Source: an uncultured Clostridia bacterium
GTDB taxonomy: Bacteria; Bacillota; Clostridia; Oscillospirales; QAKW01
Length of the DNA: 6,314 bases
Reading direction: 5' to 3'
NCBI GenBank assembly: GCA_944387905.1
Contig: CALXGU010000093.1
Span: 1 to 6,314 of the forward strand
A model generated the notes under the pieces. The model made no database searches, was not told the DNA's origin, and saw only the letters and a list, made by a program, of their open reading frames with translations. The position numbers and the translations under genes were made by a program. This document shows, one piece after another, positions 1 to 5,850 of the stretch. Position 1 is the stretch's first letter, and the number at the start of each line of letters is the position of its first letter.

Positions 1-22
1 ATTTGAAAAAAATTATTGTTTA

Positions 23-51
23 TTGACAGTGAGTTAACGGTATGTTAATAT
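23..51 (+). promoter_or_regulatory. sigma-A-type promoter of the xpt-purine importer operon
   Basis: A perfect -35 box TTGACA lies at 23-28, followed by a 17-base spacer and a -10 box TAATAT at 46-51 that matches 4 of 6 consensus bases. A TG dinucleotide at 43-44, one base upstream of the -10 box, makes it an extended -10 promoter. Transcription would begin near 58, giving a leader of about 180 bases that contains the whole riboswitch. The boxes are read directly; the start site is inferred. Confidence 0.7.
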
Positions 52-104
52 TTACATGTAGTATTTTTTGTTTTGAATAGAATTAAATACTTATAGAAAC
101 TTTT

Positions 105-175
105 GCCAATATATGTCTCTGTTTTTAAGGTGTTGAGACGTTTCTACCGCACGCCGATAATGTGCGACTATTGGT
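105..175 (+). promoter_or_regulatory. guanine-class purine riboswitch aptamer
   Basis: The leader folds into the three-stem purine aptamer. P1 pairs 105-110 (GCCAAT) with 170-175 (ATTGGT). P2 pairs 115-119 (GTCTC) with 135-139 (GAGAC). P3 pairs 148-153 with 161-166. J2/3 reads GTTTCTACC (140-148), exactly the conserved ligand-pocket sequence, and J1/2 begins ATA with the conserved U at 112. The specificity base (position 74 of the B. subtilis xpt aptamer) is C168, which pairs with guanine or hypoxanthine, not adenine. L3 is CCGATAA (154-160). The interval between P2 strands is 15 bases instead of the usual short loop, but it keeps a GG (129-130) able to kiss CC 154-155. It is expected to turn the operon off when guanine is abundant. 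Confidence 0.93.
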
Positions 176-222
176 TTGCAGCTTGGTATTGGCAAAACAG
201 ACTTGGAATGGTCTGTTTTTTT
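176..222 (+). promoter_or_regulatory. riboswitch expression platform with antiterminator strand
   Basis: This stretch joins the aptamer to the terminator. Bases 187-197 (TATTGGCAAAA) are an exact 11-base complement of 101-111, which contains the 5' strand of P1. The same six-base TATTGG also occurs at 169-174, within and just before the P1 3' strand. The P1 5' strand can therefore pair with either copy. Pairing with 187-197 would tie up the first four bases of the terminator stem (194-197) and prevent termination. A shorter alternative is TTTGC 175-179 with GCAAA 192-196. The complementarity is seen; the switching mechanism is inferred. Confidence 0.65.
194..222 (+). terminator. riboswitch-controlled intrinsic terminator
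   Basis: A perfect 9-bp stem, AAAACAGAC (194-202) with GTCTGTTTT (211-219), closes an 8-base loop and runs into an uninterrupted run of seven T (216-222). It lies between the aptamer and the xpt ribosome-binding site (GGAGG, 229-233), so control should be by premature transcription termination and not by hiding the ribosome-binding site. Confidence 0.88.
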
Positions 223-238
223 ATTTTCGGAGGTGAAA

Positions 239-811
239 ATGGAGCTTCTTGAAAAACGAATAATCAGTGATGGAAGTATCTTACCCGGAAATGTAATAAA
301 AGTCGGAAGCTTTTTGAATCACCAGATAGATGTAAAACTGCTGATGGAAATGGGAAAAGAAGTCAAGCGTCTGTATGAAGGTGAAAATATAACTAAAATA
401 CTTACGGTAGAGGCGTCAGGTATTGCAGTGGCAACGGCATTTGCCGCTGTGATGGGCACCATGGTTGTATTTGCCAAAAAACACGGTACCAGCAATATAT
501 CCGGAGATGTGATAAGCTGCCGTACTCACTCCTATACGCATAATACCGATTACAATATGGTTGTGGAAAAACAGTATCTGACAGACAGGGACCGGATACT
601 GATAGTAGATGATTTTTTGGCAAACGGACAGGCTTTATGCAGCCTTATAGATATTGTGACCCGCTCGGGGGCTCAGCTTGTAGGCTGTGCGGTGGCGATA
701 GAAAAGGGCTTTCAGCACGGAGGAGATAAGCTGAGAGAAAAGGGAATACGAGTGGAATCTCTCGCGATCATAGACAGCATAGAAAACGGTGTGATCCGCT
801 TTCGCAGATAA
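239..811 (+). CDS. xpt: xanthine phosphoribosyltransferase
   Basis: This 190-residue cytoplasmic enzyme transfers the phosphoribosyl group of PRPP to xanthine to make XMP; guanine may be a weaker substrate. It feeds salvaged purine bases into the guanine nucleotide pool. The type I PRPP-binding motif ILIVDDFLANGQA is at residues 120-132, with the acidic pair D124-D125. The N-terminal LNHQID (26-31) and EASGIA (58-63) segments are typical of Xpt. The length agrees with the B. subtilis enzyme (about 194). The ATG at 239 is chosen because GGAGGTG (229-235) lies just upstream. An in-frame TTG at 176 would lie next to the aptamer, upstream of the terminator, and add 21 unrelated residues. It is the first gene of the operon, directly under the guanine riboswitch as in B. 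subtilis xpt-pbuX, but an ABC importer takes the place of the PbuX permease. Confidence 0.96.
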   Translation: MELLEKRIISDGSILPGNVIKVGSFLNHQIDVKLLMEMGKEVKRLYEGENITKILTVEASGIAVATAFAAVMGTMVVFAKKHGTSNISGDVISCRTHSYTHNTDYNMVVEKQYLTDRDRILIVDDFLANGQALCSLIDIVTRSGAQLVGCAVAIEKGFQHGGDKLREKGIRVESLAIIDSIENGVIRFRR

Positions 812-858
812 AACAGTGTGTAATTTATTTCATATAAAAAAAAACGGAGGACAACAAA

Positions 859-2070
859 ATGAAAAAGTTTTTAGCAATCGCACTTGTTCTTGTTATGGCT
901 TTGGGTCTTCTTGCCGGCTGTGCCGGTGATCCTGCTTCAAACGACGCTGAAGGCGGAAATGATTCTGATTTTAAAGTCGGTTTTATTTTCCTTCATGATG
1001 AAAACTCAACCTATGACAAAAACTTTATGGACGCTGCTACAGCTGCAGCAAAGGCCTGCGGACTTACAGACGATCAGGTACTGTTCAAGACAGGTATACC
1101 TGAATCGGACCAATGCTATAACGCAGCAGCTGAGCTTGTAGACGAGGGCTGTGATCTTGTATTTGCAGACAGCTTCGGTCATGAGTCATATATACTCCAG
1201 GCCGCAAAAGAGTTTACTGACGTTCAGTTCTGCCATGCAACAGGAACACTGGCGCATACTGAGCAGGTGCCTAACTTCCACAATGCTTTTGCGTCAATTT
1301 ATGAGGGCAGATATCTTGCGGGTATCGCTGCAGGAATGAAGCTCAATCAGATGATCGAAAACGGTGATATAACAGCTGACGGAGCTAAAATCGGATATGT
1401 CGGCGCATTTGATTATGCAGAGGTCGTTTCCGGCATGACATCATTCTATCTCGGCGCAAGAAGTGTGTGCGAGAGCGCTACGATGAGCGTAACATATACA
1501 AATTCATGGTTTGATATAGCTCTTGAAAAAGAAGCTGCGCTTTCTCTTATCAATGACGGCTGCGTACTTATAAGCCAGCATGCCGATTCTGAGGGCGCAC
1601 CTAAGGCATGTGAGGAAAAGGGTGTACCCAATGTAGCTTACAATATAAGCACAATATCAATGGCTCCTACAACAGCTCTTATCTCTTCAAAGATAAACTG
1701 GCAGCCTTATATGGAACTTATCATAAAGGCAGCTCAGGACGGTACAGAGATCCCGTATGACTATTGTCCCGGAATAGAGGACGGAGCTGTTGAACTGACA
1801 GAACTCAATACAGATGTAGCGGCTCCCGGAACACAGGAAGCTATTGATGCGGCAAAAGAGAAACTTGTTGCAGGTACACTTCATGTATTTGATACCACAA
1901 CATTTACAGTAGACGGAAAAACACTTGATTCTTATATGGCAGACGTTGATACAGACGATGCTTTCACACCGGATACAGAGGTCGTTTCAGACGGCTACTT
2001 CCATGAATCGGAAAAGCGTTCTGCTCCTTACTTTGATATCAAGTATATAGACGGTATCACAGAAAAATAA
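859..2070 (+). CDS. BMP-family purine-binding lipoprotein of the ABC importer
   Basis: This 403-residue extracellular lipoprotein captures substrate for the transporter encoded downstream. A signal peptide (1-20) ends in a lipobox LAGC with lipidated Cys21, followed by a short Asp/Asn/Gly-rich linker (23-37). The fold is the periplasmic-binding type I fold of the BMP/Med/PnrA family (COG1744). Family landmarks are IGYVGAFDYAEV (178-189), SWFDIALEKEA (216-226) and the segment around ISQHADSEGAP (238-248). The SQHADS segment resembles a BMP branch that includes purine base- or nucleoside-binding proteins more than it resembles treponemal PnrA. The usual N-terminal D-x-GFND-type motif is replaced by HDENSTYDKNF (46-56). 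The ribosome-binding site GGAGG is at 846-850, 47 bases after xpt. The binding-protein assignment is firm; the ligand (guanine, xanthine, hypoxanthine or a purine nucleoside) is inferred from operon and riboswitch. Eight cysteines besides Cys21 are unusual for an exported protein and suggest an anaerobe. Confidence 0.9.
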   Translation: MKKFLAIALVLVMALGLLAGCAGDPASNDAEGGNDSDFKVGFIFLHDENSTYDKNFMDAATAAAKACGLTDDQVLFKTGIPESDQCYNAAAELVDEGCDLVFADSFGHESYILQAAKEFTDVQFCHATGTLAHTEQVPNFHNAFASIYEGRYLAGIAAGMKLNQMIENGDITADGAKIGYVGAFDYAEVVSGMTSFYLGARSVCESATMSVTYTNSWFDIALEKEAALSLINDGCVLISQHADSEGAPKACEEKGVPNVAYNISTISMAPTTALISSKINWQPYMELIIKAAQDGTEIPYDYCPGIEDGAVELTELNTDVAAPGTQEAIDAAKEKLVAGTLHVFDTTTFTVDGKTLDSYMADVDTDDAFTPDTEVVSDGYFHESEKRSAPYFDIKYIDGITEK

Positions 2071-2080
2071 ACTATTCCGT

Positions 2081-2117
2081 ATTTTAAGGCGGAGCGCGTC
2101 ACGCTCCGCCTTAAAAT
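2081..2117 (+). terminator. intercistronic stem-loop, probable attenuator or mRNA stabiliser
   Basis: A perfect 16-bp inverted repeat (2081-2096 with 2102-2117) closes a 5-base loop, CGTCA. The inner half is G+C-rich and the outer half is A+T. It begins 10 bases after the lipoprotein stop codon. The bases after it (CTTTTAATATTT) form only a weak U tract, so termination is probably partial. Such hairpins commonly protect the binding-protein mRNA from 3' decay and reduce read-through into the membrane components, giving more binding protein than transporter. The hairpin is seen; the role is inferred. Confidence 0.75.
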
Positions 2118-2189
2118 CTTTTAATATTTGATTTTGAAACCAGAAAACCATAGGGCTTTTTGCTTTGAAAACCAAACGGAGGTAAATAA

Positions 2190-3725
2190 ATGAGCACTGC
2201 GGCTATAGAACTAAAGGGAATAACAAAGCGTTTCGGAAGTGTTGTTGCCAATAAAGACGTAAGTCTTTCCGTTCAAAACGGCGAAATACTGTCGCTGTTG
2301 GGAGAAAACGGAAGCGGCAAAACAACGCTTATGAACATGATCTCAGGTATATATCATCCGGATGAAGGTCAGATTTTCATTAACGGACAAGAGGCGGTTA
2401 TAACCTGTCCGCATGACGCGTATGATTACAAAATAGGCATGATACATCAGCATTTTAAGCTTGTGGATGTATTTTCAGCGGCAGAAAACATCGTATTAGG
2501 AATTAACGACGGTAAAAGATTCAACATAAACGACGTTTATGCACGTGTCAGAGAAATATGTGAAAAATACGGATTTGAAATAGACGCGCATAAAAAGATA
2601 TATCAGATGTCGGTATCGGAGAAGCAGACGGTAGAAATAATAAAGGTTCTTTACCGTGGTGCGGATATACTCATACTTGACGAGCCGACGGCGGTACTGA
2701 CACCGCAGGAGACGCAAAAACTGTTCAAGGTGCTGCGTCGTATGCGCGATGACGGCAAGGCAATAATAATAATAACGCACAAATTGCATGAGGTGCTTTC
2801 TATTTCCGACCGCGTATCGGTTCTTCGCCGCGGTGAGTATGTCGGTACGCTGATAACAGCTCAGACAAATGAGACAGAGCTGACAGAAATGATGGTCGGC
2901 AAAAAAATAAGCCTGAATATAGAGCGCAGCCAGCCGCATGATACCGAGGACAGGCTTGTAGTAAGCGATATAAAGTGCAACAGCAGGGAGGGCGTTAAAC
3001 TTCTTGACAATGTGTCGTTTACGGCAAAATCCGGAGAAATATTGGGTATTGCAGGTATTGCGGGAAGCGGACAGCGTGAGCTGCTTGAGGCTATAGCAGG
3101 ACTTCAGCATATTGATTCAGGCAGCATAATCTATAATAACCCCAAAACAAAAACACAGGATAATTTAAGGGATAAAACGCCAATACAGATCCGCGATCTG
3201 GGTGTTCGGCTGTCATTTGTGCCGGAGGACCGACTGGGAATGGGACTTGTCGGCAATATGGATATAGTAGATAATATGATGCTGCGCAGCTACCGGCACG
3301 GCAAGGGTATGTTTTTAAAGCGTGCGGAGCCCAAAGCGCTCGCGGACAAGATAATAAGCGATCTGCAGGTGGTGACTCCCGGTACGTCTACGCCGGTGCG
3401 CAGACTGTCGGGCGGAAACGTTCAAAAGGTACTTGTCGGCAGGGAAATAGCGGCGGCGCCCACAGTGCTAATGGCAGCTTATCCTGTACGAGGCCTTGAT
3501 ATAAATTCTTCATATACGATATATAACCTGCTGAATGAGCAAAAGAAAAACGGTGTGGCGGTCATTTTCGTCGGAGAGGATCTTGATGTTCTGATAGAGC
3601 TGTGCGACCGTATAATGGTTATCGGCGGCGGCAGGGTGACAGGCATTGTTGATGCCAGAAATACCACTAAAGAGGAAATAGGCCTGCTAATGACAAAAAC
3701 AGACGGAGGACAGATAAATGAGTGA
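2190..3725 (+). CDS. double-domain ABC transporter ATPase of the purine importer
   Basis: This 511-residue cytoplasmic protein carries both nucleotide-binding domains and drives uptake through the two permeases that follow. It belongs to the NupO (YufO)/COG3845 family, related to sugar importers such as RbsA and MglA. Domain 1 (about 5-240) has Walker A GENGSGKTT (38-46), Q-loop Gln87, a deviant signature MSVSEKQ (140-146), Walker B ILILDEP with catalytic Glu165, and switch His197. Domain 2 (about 255-505) has a degenerate Walker A GIAGSGQ (289-295, Lys replaced by Gln), a canonical signature LSGGN (406-410), and a Walker B region ending PVRGLD (432-437) without the catalytic Glu. Only the site made of Walker A/B 1 and signature 2 looks able to hydrolyse ATP. 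The ribosome-binding site GGAGG is at 2178-2182. The end overlaps the next gene by 8 bases. Confidence 0.94.
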   Translation: MSTAAIELKGITKRFGSVVANKDVSLSVQNGEILSLLGENGSGKTTLMNMISGIYHPDEGQIFINGQEAVITCPHDAYDYKIGMIHQHFKLVDVFSAAENIVLGINDGKRFNINDVYARVREICEKYGFEIDAHKKIYQMSVSEKQTVEIIKVLYRGADILILDEPTAVLTPQETQKLFKVLRRMRDDGKAIIIITHKLHEVLSISDRVSVLRRGEYVGTLITAQTNETELTEMMVGKKISLNIERSQPHDTEDRLVVSDIKCNSREGVKLLDNVSFTAKSGEILGIAGIAGSGQRELLEAIAGLQHIDSGSIIYNNPKTKTQDNLRDKTPIQIRDLGVRLSFVPEDRLGMGLVGNMDIVDNMMLRSYRHGKGMFLKRAEPKALADKIISDLQVVTPGTSTPVRRLSGGNVQKVLVGREIAAAPTVLMAAYPVRGLDINSSYTIYNLLNEQKKNGVAVIFVGEDLDVLIELCDRIMVIGGGRVTGIVDARNTTKEEIGLLMTKTDGGQINE

Positions 3726-4821
3726 TAAAATCAAACATACCGAGCCTCTTATACGAATTTCAAAGCGCGATGATCTTGTGTGGTGGAAATCGTGGCTTGT
3801 ACGTATAATAGCAGTTGTGCTGGCTCTTATATTGTGTTCTGTCATAATAATATTGCTGACCGGCTATAACCCCATTCAGGTATATTCGGTAATGATACGC
3901 GGCAGTTTCGGAACGAGCCGTAAGCTGTGGATCATGCTGCAGAATCTTGCAATGCTGCTGTGTATCTCACTTGCAGTAACGCCCGCGTTTAAAATGCGGT
4001 TTTGGAATATAGGCGCTGAGGGACAGGTACTTGTTGGAGGCCTTGCTACCGCGGCTGTTATGTTTTATGTCAAAGATTCTATGCATCCGCTGCTGCTTAT
4101 AATAATAATGCTTGCGGCAAGCCTTCTGGCTGGTATCGTGTGGGCATTGATACCGGCGTTTTTCAAGGCTAAATGGAATACTAATGAGACACTGTTTACG
4201 CTTATGATGAACTATGTTGCGACTCAGCTTGTATCGTTTTTTATAATGATCTGGGTTCCAAGCGGCTCCAGCGTCATGGGCATAATAAATCAAAACAGCC
4301 AGGCAGGCTGGCTTCCCGAGATATTCGGACAGAAGTATTTGCTCAATATACTTATAGTCGCGGCAGTGACGATAGCAATGTTTATATATCTTAAATACAG
4401 TAAGCAGGGCTATGAGATATCAGTAGTAGGCGAGAGCGAAAATACGGCAAAATATATCGGGATCAATGTAAAGAAAGTTATATTGAGAACGATGGGACTG
4501 TCCGGAGCCATATGCGGCCTTGCGGGATTTCTGCTTGTGTCGGGCACAAACCATACCATAACCACAACGACGGCAGGCGGTATGGGTTTTACCGCGATCA
4601 TGGTATCATGGCTCGGAAAATTCAATGCGGCGATTATGGTCCTGACATCGTTTATAATCGTATTCCTGCAGCGCGGAGCGGGTGAGATCGCTACAAAATT
4701 CAATTTAAACCAGAGTTTTGCCGATATACTGACGGGGATTATACTGTTCTTTATCATCGGCTGTGAGTTTTTTGTCAATTATAAAATAAATCTCCGTAAC
4801 GGACATAAGGAGGGAAAATAA
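3718..4821 (+). CDS. ABC transporter permease, NupP/COG4603 family
   Basis: This 367-residue inner-membrane subunit forms one half of the purine import channel with the following permease. A charged N-terminus (1-25) leads into about nine or ten hydrophobic spans, the clearest being near 28-48, 72-90, 104-117, 124-145, 207-225, 258-275, 304-317 and 336-354. Family landmarks are FWNIGAEGQ (95-103), NETLFTLMMNYVA (156-168) and the cytoplasmic loop YEISVVGESENTAKYIGINV (232-251), which should contact the ATPase. The start ATG lies inside the end of the ATPase gene (ATGAGTGA arrangement, 8-base overlap), and GGAGG at 3705-3709 precedes it, so translation is probably coupled. The length is normal for the family and no defect is seen. 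Confidence 0.93.
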   Translation: MSDKIKHTEPLIRISKRDDLVWWKSWLVRIIAVVLALILCSVIIILLTGYNPIQVYSVMIRGSFGTSRKLWIMLQNLAMLLCISLAVTPAFKMRFWNIGAEGQVLVGGLATAAVMFYVKDSMHPLLLIIIMLAASLLAGIVWALIPAFFKAKWNTNETLFTLMMNYVATQLVSFFIMIWVPSGSSVMGIINQNSQAGWLPEIFGQKYLLNILIVAAVTIAMFIYLKYSKQGYEISVVGESENTAKYIGINVKKVILRTMGLSGAICGLAGFLLVSGTNHTITTTTAGGMGFTAIMVSWLGKFNAAIMVLTSFIIVFLQRGAGEIATKFNLNQSFADILTGIILFFIIGCEFFVNYKINLRNGHKEGK

Positions 4822-5804
4822 TGCTGACTACAATCGCCTCTTTTATCAATGCTGCCATAATTCAGGGTATACCTCTGCTTTACGGCGCAACAGGTGAGAT
4901 AATCACCGAAAAAAGCGGTAACCTTAATTTGGGTATACCCGGTATAATGTATATCGGCGGAATATCCGGCATTGTCGGCGGGTATATCTATGAATACTAC
5001 ACTCCCGAGCCGTTGGCGGCTCTGTGTATAATAATACCGTTGCTGAGTTCGCTTCTGGCATCAGCGCTGATGGCATTTATATACAGTTTTTTGACAATAA
5101 CGCTCAGAGCCAATCAGAATGTAACCGGACTTGCTCTGACGACCTTCGGAGTCGGAGTCGGAAACTTTCTGGGCGGTTCACTGCAGGGCTTTTTCGGCAA
5201 GAGCGGTTCGATCTCATTGTTGACTACCGGCACATATTACAAGACATCTCTGCCGTTTGCCGATGATCTGGGACTGTTCGGTCAGACGTTTTTGTCTTTT
5301 GGTTTTTTAGCTTACCTTGCTGTAATAATAGCTGTGATATGCGCCTTTATTCTTAAAAAGACAAGAATAGGACTTAATCTCCGAGCGGTAGGGGAGAGCC
5401 CGGCCACGGCAGACGCGGCGGGAATAAACGTGACGCGATATAAATATGTGGCGACTTGTACAGGCGGTGCTATTGCGGGTCTGGGAGGATTGTACTTTGT
5501 TATGGATTATATCGCAGGAGCATGGACAAACGACGGCTTCGACGACCGCGGCTGGCTTGCTATAGCGATAGTTATATTTGCGCTGTGGAAACCTGATCTG
5601 TCTATTTTGTGTTCATTTATATTCGGAGGACTGTATATAATCTGCACATATATCCCCGGTCTTTCAAGTGCTGCAAAGGAGCTTATAAAAATGCTTCCGT
5701 ATATTGTTACGATAATAGTGCTTGTTCTTATCAGCGCGCGTAAACGCCGTGAAAACCAGCCACCGGCGCATTTGGGGCTCCCATATTTCAGAGAAGAAAG
5801 ATAA
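4821..5804 (+). CDS. ABC transporter permease, NupQ/COG1079 family
   Basis: This 327-residue second membrane subunit completes the importer. It is smaller than its partner and has about eight or nine hydrophobic spans (near 3-21, 36-57, 65-92, 100-122, 157-178, 209-228, 245-256, 259-278 and 291-305). Landmarks are the N-terminal GEIITEKSGNLNLG (25-38), the ATPase-contact loop NLRAVGESPATADAAGINV (186-204), RGWLAIAIVIFA (243-254) and the C-terminal LGLPYFREER (318-327), which is characteristic of this permease family. Its ATG shares one base with the previous stop codon (TAATG), with GGAGG at 4809-4813, so it is translationally coupled. An oddity is Pro40 in NLGIPG, where relatives usually have Glu (NLGVEG type). 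It is the last gene of the operon. Confidence 0.93.
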   Translation: MLTTIASFINAAIIQGIPLLYGATGEIITEKSGNLNLGIPGIMYIGGISGIVGGYIYEYYTPEPLAALCIIIPLLSSLLASALMAFIYSFLTITLRANQNVTGLALTTFGVGVGNFLGGSLQGFFGKSGSISLLTTGTYYKTSLPFADDLGLFGQTFLSFGFLAYLAVIIAVICAFILKKTRIGLNLRAVGESPATADAAGINVTRYKYVATCTGGAIAGLGGLYFVMDYIAGAWTNDGFDDRGWLAIAIVIFALWKPDLSILCSFIFGGLYIICTYIPGLSSAAKELIKMLPYIVTIIVLVLISARKRRENQPPAHLGLPYFREER

Positions 5805-5814
5805 TAGAATATAT

Positions 5815-5844
5815 AAAAAAGCCCGTGCTATGCACGGGCTTTTT
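5815..5844. terminator. bidirectional intrinsic terminator between convergent operons
   Basis: An 8-bp G+C-rich stem, GCCCGTGC (5821-5828) with GCACGGGC (5832-5839), closes a 3-base loop. It is flanked by six A on the left and five T on the right, which extend the stem and give a U tract on both strands. It lies 10 bases after the last permease and just 6 bases beyond the stop of the minus-strand small gene, so it can end both transcripts. Confidence 0.9.
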
Positions 5845-5850
5845 ATATGG

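Noticed and set aside
105..175. Adenine or 2'-deoxyguanosine riboswitch
   Set aside because: The specificity base is C168, not T, which excludes adenine. J2/3 is the unmodified guanine-class GTTTCTACC, with none of the pocket changes expected for 2'-deoxyguanosine.
176..238. Upstream in-frame TTG start that would lengthen Xpt by 21 residues
   Set aside because: It begins at the edge of the riboswitch and runs through the terminator, has no ribosome-binding site, and the added residues are unlike Xpt. The ATG at 239 has GGAGGTG in front and gives the family length.
812..858. Possible second promoter or terminator between xpt and the lipoprotein gene
   Set aside because: The 47-base A+T-rich gap has no inverted repeat and no convincing -35/-10 pair, only a ribosome-binding site.
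2496..3110. A 204-codon minus-strand reading frame inside the ATPase gene
   Set aside because: It is antisense to well-conserved ABC domains, rich in Tyr, His and Cys with no recognisable motif, and is explained by the codon use of the real gene.
4410..4778. A 122-codon minus-strand reading frame inside the first permease
   Set aside because: It is a shadow of a conserved membrane protein with no ribosome-binding site or family resemblance.
2190..5804. Ribose or galactose importer (RbsA/MglA-like)
   Set aside because: The ATPase is distantly related to these, but the binding protein is of the BMP family, both permeases match COG4603 and COG1079, and the promoter-proximal gene and riboswitch are for purines.
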